From contig NZ_AJLL01000081.1 of assembly GCF_000317225.1 (NCBI RefSeq), positions 124,001 through 188,000 on the forward strand: DNA of 64,000 bases. Reading direction: 5' to 3'. Below are positions 1-8,885 of the stretch, piece by piece. The notes below the pieces were generated by a model that was not told the DNA's origin, did not search any database, and saw only the letters and a list, made by a program, of their open reading frames with translations. The stretch comes from Fischerella thermalis PCC 7521. GTDB taxonomy: Bacteria; Cyanobacteriota; Cyanobacteriia; Cyanobacteriales; Nostocaceae. A program made the translations under genes and the position numbers. Every line of letters starts with the position of its first letter. Positions within the stretch are counted from its first letter, which is position 1.

Positions 1-261
1 CTGCTTTAAAGCATGGGCAAAAATTTGACCATGTCTGGTTTCATCTGCTGCATGTTTTGTCAATTTTTCTGCCAACCATGTATCACCTTCTACGGCGGCG
101 CGATCGCTAAGTTTTGTCAAAAAAGGTACAGAACCAGATTCTGCTAACTGAAAACCTGCGAGAACATTAGGACGGGTTTTAGAGTCACGGATTTGTGCGG
201 CGCTGTAGTATGCAACTGCACCCGAACCCACAAGATGCATGACGTAAGTCAAAAAGTTCAT
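1..261 (-). CDS. Ferritin-like domain protein (3' part lies outside the window)
   Basis: Reading the minus strand from the ATG at 261 gives 87 uninterrupted codons to the window edge, so the C-terminal part is missing. The visible protein starts MNFLTYVMHLVGSG and contains an ADETRHGQIF segment, an E-x-x-R-H pattern typical of one iron-binding helix of ferritin-like or rubrerythrin-like four-helix bundles. A similar Q-L-A-E-S-G-S helix precedes it and may supply the other carboxylate ligand. Redox or oxidase roles are common in this superfamily, but the fragment does not show which. No clear Shine-Dalgarno sequence is visible upstream. The reading frame is solid; the family call is moderate because only about half of the protein is visible. 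Confidence 0.6.
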   Translation of the reverse strand, partial: MNFLTYVMHLVGSGAVAYYSAAQIRDSKTRPNVLAGFQLAESGSVPFLTKLSDRAAVEGDTWLAEKLTKHAADETRHGQIFAHALKQ

Positions 262-390
262 GAGAAACTTATACTTACTGTTGGGAGTTTACATTTCTTA
301 TACTAACGCTTAATATCTATTGAACTTCTGTCTACGTGATGATGCGCCCTAATCCTGATACATTTGGCAAGCAACTAGACAAAGAGGAAT

Positions 391-978
391 ATGAATTTTA
401 GCGTTGTGAAAACAAGTAAACAAACTTTACTTTGGCTTTGTACGGCTATCCTAATTTTTGGTTTGATGGGATGCGATCGCCTGTTTCCTTCAGGCGACAT
501 CGTAGAACGAGTCAGCGATGGTGATACTATCAGAATCAAAGATACAAAAGGTAATGAATTCACCGTCCGCTTTGCTTGTGTGGATGCACCAGAAATACCT
601 CATTCCACAAAAGAAAGACAAAGTAAAGCCGCCAGCGATCGCAACCAATTTACTTGGGGAACAAAAGCGCAAGCAAGAGTGCAAGAACTAATCAACCAAG
701 CAGGCGATCGCGTTAATCTTACAGTTACAGACAGCGATCGCTATGGGCGCAAAGTTGCAGAAGTTAGATTACGTAATGGTACTTTTATTCAAGAATTGTT
801 AGTACGTGAAGGGTTAGCACTAGTTTATCGTCCTTACTTAAATAAATGTCCTAGTAAAGAAATCATTGAAGCAGCCGAAACCGAAGCCAAAGCAAATCAA
901 AGAGGCGTTTGGAGTGATACCAAATTCGTGAAACCTTGGGAATATAGAAGTTTGTATAAGTTAAAAGCTAAAAACTAA
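391..978 (+). CDS. Thermonuclease-family (SNase) lipoprotein
   Basis: A 195-residue protein. Residues 1-28 form a lipoprotein signal ending in the lipobox LMGC, so it is probably exported and anchored to a membrane. The rest matches the staphylococcal nuclease fold: an SDGDTI strand, an RFACVDAPE segment carrying the conserved arginine and aspartates, then YGRKVAEVRL and VREGLALVY, which hold the second catalytic arginine and the glutamate region. Such enzymes cut DNA or RNA using calcium. The start is supported by a GAGGA ribosome site a few bases upstream. It stands alone, with a tandem duplication immediately downstream. The fold is confident; the biological substrate is unknown. Confidence 0.88.
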   Translation: MNFSVVKTSKQTLLWLCTAILIFGLMGCDRLFPSGDIVERVSDGDTIRIKDTKGNEFTVRFACVDAPEIPHSTKERQSKAASDRNQFTWGTKAQARVQELINQAGDRVNLTVTDSDRYGRKVAEVRLRNGTFIQELLVREGLALVYRPYLNKCPSKEIIEAAETEAKANQRGVWSDTKFVKPWEYRSLYKLKAKN

Positions 979-1010
979 AAGGCAAAAAATATAAAATGAT
1001 TACGAACACA

Positions 1011-1330
1011 GATAAACCATCAGTGTACCCTGCACCGAAGCCGCCCTTAGGGGCGTCTACATCGGTGTGTATCGGTGTTCGCCTTCCCAAAAAATATCGG
1101 ACTCAGCAGATAACTTACAGCCACAATCAAATCGATGAATAACGAGCACAGATGAACACAGATGCACACAGATAAACCATCAGTGTAGCCTGCGGGAAGC
1201 CGCCCTTAGGGGCGTCTACATCGGTGTGTATCGGTGTTCGCCTTCCCAAAAAATATCGGACTCAGCAGATAACTTACAGCCACAATCAAAATCGATGAAT
1301 AACGAACACAGATGAACACAGATGCACACA
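1011..1330. repeat. Two tandem copies of a 160-bp intergenic unit
   Basis: Positions 1011-1170 and 1171-1330 are near-identical copies in head-to-tail order. Each contains an 'ACACAGAT'-rich stretch, an inverted GCCGCCCTTAGGGGCGTC core and an ATCGGTGTGTATCGGTGTTC segment. Relatives of the pieces occur at 5101-5150, 19685-19810 and 61810-61865, so this is a locally duplicated dispersed repeat. Together with short flanks it fills the 404-bp gap 979-1382; no gene is visible there. Confidence 0.9.
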
Positions 1331-1382
1331 GATGGTTTATCGATGTGTGTCTATTATTTTTTCATAATTCATAATTCATAAT

Positions 1383-2888
1383 TCATAATTTCTTAGCTGG
1401 ACTCATCCAAATTTCCAACTTACTAAAAGCTTGCGAAGAAAGCAGCGTTAAACATAAATATATTACTGCTACAGCCGCATAAATTTCAAAGGGGCGGTAA
1501 TTGTCTGCAACTATTAATTGTCCTTTGCGGAATAATTCTTCAGAACCAATTACAGCCACTAAACTCGTATCTTTCAACAAACTAATAAATTCATTACCCA
1601 AAGGTGGTATCATCCGCCGAAAAGCTTGGGGGAAAATAATATAGCGCATCGTTTGTACAGAACTTAAACCTAATGATTGCGCTGCTTCTGATTGTCCTAC
1701 TTCTATTGATTGAATCCCAGCACGAACAATTTCTGCAATGTAAGCAGCACAATTCAAACTCAATGCAATAACTGCTGCTGCAAAGCGATTAAAATTAAAC
1801 GTCAAACCAAGCTCCTGTATAATTGCAGGTATGCCAAAATAAATCATGAAAATTTGTACCAATAATGGTGTACCCCGGAAAAAATCAATATACGCTCGTG
1901 CTACCCAACGTATAGGCTTGATATGAGAAAGACGAATAATTCCAATTAAAGAACCCCCAACCAAACCCAAAACAATAGAAAATATTGTTAGTTGCAGCGT
2001 TACCACAGCGCCTTGTAATAAAATTGGCAGAGACCGCAAAACCACACCAACAGAATTATTTAGTCCAGATTCCCCAGAACCAGTATCAGTAGTAAATGGT
2101 AATTTTGCTGGTAAATCAGGCGGTGTTGCTTTAAACCATTTTTGATAAATTTGGGCATATTCACCACTTTTCAAGACACTTGTCAAACCTCGATTAATTA
2201 ATGCCAAATTAGGTGAATTTCTCCCCGTAGCAATACCGTAATACTCCTGGGTCAACAACTCCTGCACCACCTTAATTCCCTGAAGATTACCAGTATTAAT
2301 TGCATATAAAGTCACTGGTGCATCATTAATAACCGCATCTACATTACCATTTGCCAACTCTTGTAATGCCAAAGGTGCAGAATCAAAACTGCGAATTTGC
2401 GCCCCCGGAACACTTTGAGCTTTCTTTGCACCAGTAGTACCAATTTGCACAGCAACTCTCTTATTCCGCAAACTTGCAAAATTAGTAATATCTTGATTGT
2501 CAGCACGAATAGCGATCGCTAACCCCGCCTTAAAATAAGGACGCGAAAAAGAAACAGCTTTCGCCCTCTCCTCCGTAATAGTGATCGAACTAATCGCCGC
2601 ATCCACTGTTTTTGCTTGTAAAGCTGGGATAATCCCATCAAACGGTATACTCTGGAAATTAACATTAAAATTAGCCGCCTTAGCGATCGCCCTCATCAAA
2701 TCGTAAGAAAAACCTTGGGGTTGACCACCCTCCCCTATAAACTCAAAAGGAGGAAAAGCAGGTTCCGTCGCCACCTTCAAAGTTTTAACTGCACCACTTA
2801 CACTATCGTTAAAACCATAACCACCAAGTAACAACAAACAACAAAATCCCATAACCAACACAAACCGTAACCAGCTTAAAACCCTCAT
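1383..2888 (-). CDS. Polar amino acid ABC transporter, fused substrate-binding protein and permease
   Basis: A 501-residue fusion. Residues 1-33 are a signal or anchor segment. Residues about 36-255 form a family-3 periplasmic solute-binding domain (TEPAFPPFEF, the DGIIPALQ and SITITEERAKAVSFS motifs). Residues about 285-495 form the permease with several membrane spans and the EAA loop EAAQSLGLSSVQTMRY that docks the ATPase. This is the GlnH-GlnP style arrangement seen in Gram-positive bacteria and many cyanobacteria, importing glutamine, glutamate, histidine or similar. It is divergently transcribed from the ATPase gene at 2979, with about 90 bp between the starts, which probably holds shared promoters. 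Substrate specificity cannot be read from the sequence. Confidence 0.9.
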   Translation of the reverse strand: MRVLSWLRFVLVMGFCCLLLLGGYGFNDSVSGAVKTLKVATEPAFPPFEFIGEGGQPQGFSYDLMRAIAKAANFNVNFQSIPFDGIIPALQAKTVDAAISSITITEERAKAVSFSRPYFKAGLAIAIRADNQDITNFASLRNKRVAVQIGTTGAKKAQSVPGAQIRSFDSAPLALQELANGNVDAVINDAPVTLYAINTGNLQGIKVVQELLTQEYYGIATGRNSPNLALINRGLTSVLKSGEYAQIYQKWFKATPPDLPAKLPFTTDTGSGESGLNNSVGVVLRSLPILLQGAVVTLQLTIFSIVLGLVGGSLIGIIRLSHIKPIRWVARAYIDFFRGTPLLVQIFMIYFGIPAIIQELGLTFNFNRFAAAVIALSLNCAAYIAEIVRAGIQSIEVGQSEAAQSLGLSSVQTMRYIIFPQAFRRMIPPLGNEFISLLKDTSLVAVIGSEELFRKGQLIVADNYRPFEIYAAVAVIYLCLTLLSSQAFSKLEIWMSPAKKL

Positions 2889-2978
2889 CCTCTCTTCCCT
2901 CTTGGCGTCTTGGCGTCTTGGTGGTTCATTAATACACCATTACCCAAATGAATAGATAACTAATTCTCCTACACCCCC

Positions 2979-3752
2979 ATGAACTCCTCCACCCCCGTGA
3001 TCACATTTCATAACATTGAAAAAAACTTCGGTTCCCTCAAAGTCCTCAAAGGAATTAGCGGTGAAATTAACCGAGGAGAAGTAGTCGCCGTTATCGGTTC
3101 CTCTGGTTGCGGAAAAAGTACCCTACTGCGCTGCTTCAACCGCTTAGAAAAAATTGATAGCGGACATTTAACAGTCAACGGTATTAATTTATCCCATCCC
3201 CAATTCAATCAAAAGCAACTGCGACAATTACGGACTCAAGTTGGCATGGTTTTTCAACAATTCAACTTGTTTCCTCACCTCACAGTTTTGGAAAATTTAA
3301 TACTAGCGCCTTGCAAAGTCTTAGGTAAAACCCGCAAAGAAAGTACACAACAAGCAGGGTTTTATCTAGAAAAAGTGGGACTATTTGACAAAGCATCAGC
3401 TTACCCCCAACAGCTTTCTGGTGGACAAAAACAACGGGTAGCTATTGCTCGCAGTTTATGCATGAATCCCCAAATAATGCTATTTGATGAACCCACCAGC
3501 GCCCTAGATCCAGAACTAGTCGGAGAAGTTTTGCAAGTAATGCAGGAATTAGCAACTGAGGGCATGACAATGGTAGTTGTTACCCATGAAATGCAATTTG
3601 CTCGTGAAGTTGCACATCGCGTTATCTTTATGGATAAAGGCATTGTGGCAGAACAAGGGCCGGCTAGTGAAGTGATCTCAAATCCCCGAAGCGATCGCCT
3701 GCGTACTTTTCTGAGTCGCCTGAATGGAGTGGTGGGGAGGTGGGGGGAGTAA
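2979..3752 (+). CDS. glnQ: Polar amino acid ABC transporter ATP-binding protein
   Basis: A 257-residue ATPase with all the hallmarks: Walker [10 protein letters not shown] near residue 41, Q-loop [10 protein letters not shown], signature [14 protein letters not shown], Walker [13 protein letters not shown], and the switch histidine in VTHEMQFA. The EMQFAREV and HLTVLENL wording is typical of the GlnQ/HisP/ArtP subgroup, so it most likely powers the fused binding protein/permease encoded divergently at 1383-2888. The gene symbol is by family resemblance, not proven glutamine specificity. The C-terminus ends in a short G/W-rich tail (VVGRWGE) whose DNA looks like the intergenic GGGGAG repeat, so the native tail may have been altered by repeat DNA. 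Confidence 0.9.
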   Translation: MNSSTPVITFHNIEKNFGSLKVLKGISGEINRGEVVAVIGSSGCGKSTLLRCFNRLEKIDSGHLTVNGINLSHPQFNQKQLRQLRTQVGMVFQQFNLFPHLTVLENLILAPCKVLGKTRKESTQQAGFYLEKVGLFDKASAYPQQLSGGQKQRVAIARSLCMNPQIMLFDEPTSALDPELVGEVLQVMQELATEGMTMVVVTHEMQFAREVAHRVIFMDKGIVAEQGPASEVISNPRSDRLRTFLSRLNGVVGRWGE

Positions 3753-3759
3753 GTAGTTT

Positions 3760-3885
3760 AAAGAATAAGTAACTACTAACCACTAACTACTAACCACTAA
3801 CTACTAACCACTGTACAGAGGTGCCACGACACGTCTGGTACAACAACCAACCACCAACCACCAACTAACCACTAACCACCAACAA
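3760..3885. repeat. Heptamer-type short tandem repeat tract with a degenerate palindrome
   Basis: A run of ACTAACC/ACTAACT-like heptamers at about 3770-3812, a degenerate GTAC...GTAC palindrome at 3813-3841, then further CCAACCA-type repeats. It separates two genes that converge on it. It is typical of the short tandemly repeated sequences of filamentous cyanobacteria. Confidence 0.75.
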
Positions 3886-3890
3886 ATCAT

Positions 3891-4136
3891 TTAAAGATAT
3901 TCGCGCAAGAAATCAAAGGGTTCATCTTCCCAACATGGTTCTGGAACCATCAAACACAATTTACTGTTGATATCTGCTTCAATTTCATCACCATCTTTCC
4001 TGTCAAAAAGTTCTTTCAATGCCTTCCAGTCACGCTCTTTCAGGGCCGATAATGGCGGAGCATGCACTTCTTCTTGGTGTGTTTGGGAATTGAAGTGAAG
4101 AATTTTAATTAACTCCCAGGAAAGATTGTTCTTCAC
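3891..4136 (-). CDS. Small hypothetical protein, 81 aa
   Basis: An acidic, soluble 81-residue reading frame with a GTG start and no clear ribosome site. It has a plausible amphipathic central region (ALKERDWKALKELFDRKDGDE) and an aromatic acidic tail ending in PFDFLREYL. I do not recognise a family. The protein-like composition, distinct from the surrounding repeat DNA, supports it as a real gene, but the evidence is modest. Confidence 0.45.
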   Translation of the reverse strand: MKNNLSWELIKILHFNSQTHQEEVHAPPLSALKERDWKALKELFDRKDGDEIEADINSKLCLMVPEPCWEDEPFDFLREYL

Positions 4137-4547
4137 GATCTATAAATAAAAATTATTTTAGCTTTAACAATGGTAGTGTAACTGCACAGGCAGCATTTAG
4201 CAGCACTTACTAGATCATTACACGTTTCACACAAATAGACCGGAAATAAGTAGAAGCCAGTCCCAATAAAAAAATTTTACTCACCACCAAGCATGGACTT
4301 ATACAGCAAGCACTTTAGCTAGCTTGTCGTCCCTTCTACCTTTACCCTATTTCAAATATTAGGTTTCACTAAAATCAGGCAGTGATATGGTTGTAAAAAG
4401 TAAAAGCTGCTTATTTTCTACAGGAATAACAAATTGAACTCCCTCGCCCCTACACCCTTACACCCCCACGCCCACACATGGGTACAAACGCAAGCTAACT
4501 GGATAAATAAACAGCTTTTAATTTATATTGACTCAAGCTTATAAGTG
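4137..4547. other. Non-coding stretch, nothing recognised
   Basis: About 410 bp of AT-rich DNA between two short minus-strand genes. It includes a C-rich tract at about 4440-4480 of the kind found in other intergenic gaps here. I see no gene, RNA or clear promoter. Confidence 0.6.
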
Positions 4548-4817
4548 TTAGCTGTGAAAGAAAATCGCATAGTAAAGTGATGGGTCGATGCGATCTGTGA
4601 AGGGACGGTATAAATATCGCTCTTGGGTAGAATCTGGTCTGTCTTCTTCAAATTGATTTTCTTGCTGTACTTCTGCTGTGCGGCTGTGGATAGATTGTGT
4701 TAAGGCAGACAATTTTGACCATGCAATAGAAAAGGGATTTTGTAGATATCTTTGAACTACTGATTTGTGATTAGTCTCTACAACATCTACAAATACATGC
4801 TCGGTATTCTTCGACAT
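4548..4817 (-). CDS. Small hypothetical protein, 89 aa
   Basis: An 89-residue protein preceded by an excellent ribosome site (AAAGGAGAA about 7 bases before ATG), which argues it is translated. The N-terminal third is mixed alpha/beta in character (HVFVDVVETNHKSVVQRYL). The middle is hydrophilic and glutamine/glutamate-rich, and the tail is aromatic (RYLYRPFTDRIDPSLYYAIFF). No cysteine, signal peptide or membrane span. I do not recognise a family. It is monocistronic with about 480 bp of free upstream DNA. Confidence 0.6.
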   Translation of the reverse strand: MSKNTEHVFVDVVETNHKSVVQRYLQNPFSIAWSKLSALTQSIHSRTAEVQQENQFEEDRPDSTQERYLYRPFTDRIDPSLYYAIFFHS

Positions 4818-5296
4818 ATAAATTCTCCTTTATAGAGTAGAGTTTATGTCAAGCTTTTTCATCACCCACACTAATGCTTGGGAACACTTCAAAATTTCTC
4901 AAAAATTTCCTGATTTAACTATATGATGCAGTTAAATCAATTTATGCACTTTTAAGGCAAGACCCAAACAATTCTCAAAAAAACTTAAGCTTAGATAGAA
5001 CTACTAGATAGCTAAATAAAATTCCAGAAATCAATATGATATGTAAATAAATATAAATTATGTCCGATGTGAATTAAGGCGGTAAGAAAATTTCTGTTTT
5101 AGAAAGCGAACACCGATAAACACCGATAAACACAGATTACAGATAGATTATGCGTTGATGGTTGAGTGGTAATTGTTGATTGTTAATTATGCATTACTAT
5201 TGAAATATTATTACTCTTAGTAAATTGATGTTATATATCAAAATTGCACTTCTCTATACAACAAATAACTAATGACTAACTAATGAAGGGATTATT
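4818..5296. other. Intergenic region with dispersed-repeat fragments
   Basis: About 480 bp between divergent genes, so it should contain two promoters, which I cannot place with confidence. At about 5106-5140 there is a direct repeat of an AACACCGATA-type unit, related to the 160-bp unit at 1011. The remainder is AT-rich with no gene. Confidence 0.6.
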
Positions 5297-5767
5297 ATGG
5301 CGAAGGAAATAGAGCGTAAATTTTTAGTTAAAGGAGATGAGTGGAGAAAACTGGCTGAAGGTAGTGTATACCGTCAGGGATACATTGCTACACAAAAACA
5401 AGCTACTGTACGTGTCCGCATAGTAGGCAGCCAAGGTTATTTAACAATAAAAGGCCCCAGTATTCACTACTCTAGATCTGAATTTGAATATTCTATTCCG
5501 ATTGAAGATGCTCAAGAAATGCTGGATAAGTTGTGCGATCGCCCTTTAATAGAAAAGACTAGATATAAGATAGACTGGGGTGGTTTAGTTTGGGAAATAG
5601 ACGAATTTGAAGGTGTTAATAAAGGGCTAATATTAGCAGAAGTCGAACTCAATCAAGAAACACAAAAAATTGAATTACCTCCTTGGATTGGTGAAGAAGT
5701 TTCAGAAGACCCCAGATATTTCAACAGTAATTTAGTCAAAAACCCCTTTTCACAATGGGGTGGTTAG
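5297..5767 (+). CDS. CYTH-domain protein (triphosphate tunnel metalloenzyme family)
   Basis: A 156-residue protein that begins with the diagnostic EIERKFLV motif. It continues with alternating charged beta strands (ATVRVRI, GYLTIKGPS, SRSEFEYSIP, KTRYKIDW, WEIDEFEG, LILAEVELN) that line the triphosphate-binding tunnel. Relatives in bacteria hydrolyse inorganic triphosphate or act as adenylate cyclases; small stand-alone CYTH proteins like this are mostly short-chain polyphosphatases. An AAGGG site lies seven bases before the ATG. The last codons run into a GTGGTTAGTGG repeat. The fold is confident, the exact substrate is not. Confidence 0.85.
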   Translation: MAKEIERKFLVKGDEWRKLAEGSVYRQGYIATQKQATVRVRIVGSQGYLTIKGPSIHYSRSEFEYSIPIEDAQEMLDKLCDRPLIEKTRYKIDWGGLVWEIDEFEGVNKGLILAEVELNQETQKIELPPWIGEEVSEDPRYFNSNLVKNPFSQWGG

Positions 5768-5815
5768 TGGTTGGTTGTTGGTTGTTGGTTGTTTACTCCC
5801 CACACTCCCCATCTC

Positions 5816-7108
5816 CTATTCCCTACTCCCTTCCTCAAGACGCTTGTGCCATTCTGCGTCAATTTGATCACTACGCTCAACTTCCTGTTCTAGCAAGTCG
5901 GCTTCAGTGGAATACACTAAATCTTCTTTACCAACTATTTTTTCAGCCGCAAATTGTCCTGCATAGGCTATTTTTTGTTGCAATTGAGTATCTGCACTTG
6001 CTAATACTCTGGCTCGTGCTTGTCTAGTACGGTTGCGTTCAGTTATTTTACGATTACGCCATTGAATCCAAAAATAACGTACTAAGGGTATACCCAAAAA
6101 ACCAATACCATAAGCCAACAGCAGCCAATAAATTCCTTGGGCAAAAGCTACTAATCCGCCTAAAACAGCTGCTGCTGTACCATCTCTTAACAAGCTTCCC
6201 AGAATTAAAGCACCGACAATATTGACGACACCCAACCCAGCACTGAGGAGAATTTGTCCGGAAGAAGCTGCACTAAAACGCCAGGGTAATTCTTCTAGAT
6301 AGGGTGATATTGAGCGATCGCGTTTTTTGGCAGCACTTACTTGTAAATCTGGGAAATAATAGACAATTTGCCCTTCTGGACTTACTTTTGGCTGACCATT
6401 AAATCGCGTCAAAACTGGCAGCATATAATCTTCATACTCTTGTTGATACGTTTCACCAATATCATCAAGGTAGGGAGCTATTTGTTCAGCTACCACTGCG
6501 CCTTTATTATTGCGAATTACTGCTGCAATTGTCCGCCAACGACGTTTTTCTAAGTTGGCGTTGGGGTTCCCATCACCAAACAAAAATGAAAATACTGCTT
6601 CCAGAAAGTTCAGATCGCTTTGTCTTCGTTCCTGTTGTCTTTCTGGGTAGTATGTGTCGTAGTTGGGACTGAAATACCAAAATAAATTGGGAAAATAGAA
6701 AAAGCCTCCGCCAAAATCACTACCGCGATCGCCACTATCGCGATCGGAGTTAGCAGACATAATAATCACGAGGATAGTGATGTAAATTAAGGCGATAGAA
6801 GCTATGAGTAAAATACCAAAAGAAATCCGGATTATATAAAATAGGACGCTCCAGATTTTTCTCCACCACTCCTGCAACTGCAACCGCAAGTATTTGCTGC
6901 GCAAAATATCTCGAAAATTGCGCGGAAACAGGTAAACAATATCGCCTGATTCTGCTACCTGCATATGTCCACCAGCGTCTGATGCGAGTGCCAATAGTCC
7001 AGCACTTGCGAGTTCGACATTTAATCCTGCCTGGGATGCCACATCGCCCACTGTGACACGATAACCCAACCGTTCTACAGCTTGCATGATGGCGGGATTG
7101 GGAGCCAT
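5816..7108 (-). CDS. Conserved cyanobacterial membrane protein of unknown function, 430 aa
   Basis: 430 residues with a GGAGGGGAG ribosome site before the ATG. Residues 1-85 look like a small helical domain (VERLGYRVTVGDVASQAGL) with winged-helix-like character. Residues about 93-118 form a membrane span, followed by a glycine/aromatic stretch (GGGFFYFPNLFWYF). A second copy of the N-terminal-like domain lies around residues 190-260 (VIRNNKGAVVAEQIAPYL..VYYFPDLQ), and a hydrophobic block of two or three spans follows at about 285-345. The C-terminus (350-430) is strongly charged and probably helical. I recognise it only as a conserved protein of cyanobacteria and, I believe, plastid-bearing plants; no function is visible. 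Confidence 0.7.
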   Translation of the reverse strand: MAPNPAIMQAVERLGYRVTVGDVASQAGLNVELASAGLLALASDAGGHMQVAESGDIVYLFPRNFRDILRSKYLRLQLQEWWRKIWSVLFYIIRISFGILLIASIALIYITILVIIMSANSDRDSGDRGSDFGGGFFYFPNLFWYFSPNYDTYYPERQQERRQSDLNFLEAVFSFLFGDGNPNANLEKRRWRTIAAVIRNNKGAVVAEQIAPYLDDIGETYQQEYEDYMLPVLTRFNGQPKVSPEGQIVYYFPDLQVSAAKKRDRSISPYLEELPWRFSAASSGQILLSAGLGVVNIVGALILGSLLRDGTAAAVLGGLVAFAQGIYWLLLAYGIGFLGIPLVRYFWIQWRNRKITERNRTRQARARVLASADTQLQQKIAYAGQFAAEKIVGKEDLVYSTEADLLEQEVERSDQIDAEWHKRLEEGSRE

Positions 7109-7468
7109 TGCTCTCCCCTCCTATTGAAAACTACTCTTTCTTCTTCAAGTATAAAGTTTTATTTTTCGCGGCTTGGCAGTAGGGGAAAAGGTTAAAGATC
7201 AAGGGGGAAAGGAAATTAATCAAACTCACTTTAACCTCAGACTCTTTGCTTTTGACATAGTTTGATCACAATGTACCTTTGGATAGTTATGTCAATGATT
7301 TAAAATATTTATTAATATAGTTATACAGAAATTAATAGTAATCAAGGGCAAAAAGTGCTTGTAGTGAATATCACATGGGTATTTCACTGGTAGCCAAGAC
7401 AGCTACTGGTGGTTTTTCGTCATATCTAGGTTCTTTGCGTATTTTTTAACTAACGGAGACAAAAAAGC
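7109..7468. other. Divergent intergenic region
   Basis: About 360 bp between a minus-strand gene and a plus-strand gene. It is AT-rich, with no gene and no strong hairpin seen. It presumably holds promoters for both neighbours; I cannot place them reliably. Confidence 0.5.
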
Positions 7469-7687
7469 ATGAATAAGCAGCAACCTTCTGAAACCAAGGA
7501 ATTTGTCGGCTATCTGAAGAATGGAATTTGGCTGTTTGGCATCTCTTCTTGGTTATTTGGCATTACAGATAGAAGTATTGCTTCGTTTGCAGATGGATAT
7601 CTATCTGCATTGGATTTAACGCAATTGTTGACAGCAGCCACATTTTTTGTCGCATGGCTATTTCTAAAGCCTACAACTAATCCATAA
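7469..7687 (+). CDS. Small membrane protein, 72 aa
   Basis: A 72-residue protein with two short hydrophobic segments (residues about 18-32, GIWLFGISSWLFGI, and 52-66, LLTAATFFVAWLFL) separated by a soluble loop, so it is probably a two-span membrane protein. A GGAG motif lies about twelve bases before the ATG, a little far but usable. No known family recognised. It precedes another membrane protein gene by about 190 bp in the same direction, so a functional link is possible but not shown. Confidence 0.5.
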   Translation: MNKQQPSETKEFVGYLKNGIWLFGISSWLFGITDRSIASFADGYLSALDLTQLLTAATFFVAWLFLKPTTNP

Positions 7688-7880
7688 AAACAGCTAGGCT
7701 AAAGCAATTTCTCAAGCAACGGGGGGTATGCCAAAATGTGTAATTACTTTTATTGCATTGGCAATTAAATACGCATTACCCATAACTGTGTGTAGCTCTG
7801 AAAACCATCACAAGCTTTTATGTTCTTCTATTAACCAAAAGCCATGATGGAAAAAAGACCTACATGGGAATTAAAGCATT

Positions 7881-8654
7881 ATGTATCTTAACTTTTTTCT
7901 CAGTTCTAGTATTGGAATTGTAGTTTCCGTATTGCTAATTTTTAGTATATTTCAATGGTTTCATTTACCCTCTGGTAACTTTTTGGATTGGGTGATTGGT
8001 GGTGCAAGTTTTTGGTGGTTGTTAGTGATTGTGACAGTGCCTTGGAATGTCTATTTTAAAGCCAAAGAAGTATTAGCAGAGGCAGAACAATCAACAGAAA
8101 AAGAAATCCCTGTTGATGATAAACAATTGGATTATGTGAAGATTTTAGCCAAGCGATCGCTCCTAATTGCCATTACTTTACACTTAATCTCAGCAGTTGG
8201 TCTTTATATTCTCGCTCTTAAAGGTATTAGTGCTGTCGGATACTTCGGTTCTGGTGCAGCTTTACTCTTAACAGGTTTACGTCCAGCGATCAGTGCTTAT
8301 GAATATTTATATACACGCTTAACTGCGATTGGGAATGAATGGAAATATCCCCGCCAAGACATTGTCGAACTCCGTAACCGCTTGGATGTCAACGAAGACA
8401 GGATTAAACGCATAGAAGAACAACTAGACCCCGAAAATTCCTACTCGCTAGTAGCAAATCAGCAACGTTACACAGAAGACACACGCAAAGAATTGGCTCG
8501 TCTTTGTGCTAATTTAGAAGAATTACGGGCGACAAATCAAACAGAACACGAACGCCTAGCAAGAGAAGCAAGGGCTGCGATCGCTCAACTTTCCACCGAC
8601 GGGCAATTTCTCGACCATGTTCGTGAGATTATTAGATTTTTTAAAACAGCCTAG
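7881..8654 (+). CDS. Membrane protein with C-terminal coiled coil, 257 aa
   Basis: 257 residues. Spans are visible at about 5-25, 38-57, 92-112 and 116-135, then a long charged, heptad-like helical region (residues about 155-250: ELRNRLDVNEDRIKRIEEQL, ELARLCANLEELRATNQTEHERLAREA). This organisation, a small membrane bundle with a cytoplasmic coiled coil, suggests a scaffold or a partner-binding protein. I do not recognise a named family. The start gives a hydrophobic first span and fits. The gene ends just before the repeat-rich region at 8660-8880. Confidence 0.6.
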   Translation: MYLNFFLSSSIGIVVSVLLIFSIFQWFHLPSGNFLDWVIGGASFWWLLVIVTVPWNVYFKAKEVLAEAEQSTEKEIPVDDKQLDYVKILAKRSLLIAITLHLISAVGLYILALKGISAVGYFGSGAALLLTGLRPAISAYEYLYTRLTAIGNEWKYPRQDIVELRNRLDVNEDRIKRIEEQLDPENSYSLVANQQRYTEDTRKELARLCANLEELRATNQTEHERLAREARAAIAQLSTDGQFLDHVREIIRFFKTA

Positions 8655-8791
8655 AATCGGGAGCATGGGGAGTGTGTAGACGCGTAGCGGCTTTCCGTAA
8701 GGGTGGAGTGAGGGAAGGGAAGTGTGAGGAGTGGGGGAAGTGTGGGGAGTGTGAAGAGTATAAAGAAATATTTTATCCTTGTACTTCTCAT

Positions 8792-8860
8792 ACCCCTCAC
8801 ACCCCTCACACCCCTCACACCCCTCACACCCCTCACACCCCTCATACCCCTCATACCCCT
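8792..8860. repeat. Nonamer tandem repeat (ACCCCTCAC)
   Basis: Seven full 9-bp units of ACCCCTCAC/ACCCCTCAT run from 8792 to 8854, followed by a partial unit. Because the unit is a multiple of three, both strands stay open through the array in several frames (T-P-H repeats on plus, G-V-R repeats on minus). The same C-rich text appears inside nifJ at about 59260-59330 and before the fructosamine kinase at 31325-31430. Confidence 0.9.
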
Positions 8861-8885
8861 GTCATCACCCCATCTCCCCAAAACC

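Noticed and set aside
7728-7847. 39-codon frame after GGGGGGT (MPKCVITFIALAIKYALP...)
   Set aside because: A G-rich ribosome-like site is present, but the frame is short and its second half looks non-coding; not enough to call a gene.
8750-8880. Possible CRISPR array in the tandem repeats
   Set aside because: The 9-bp units are adjacent, without unique spacers; no cas genes nearby.
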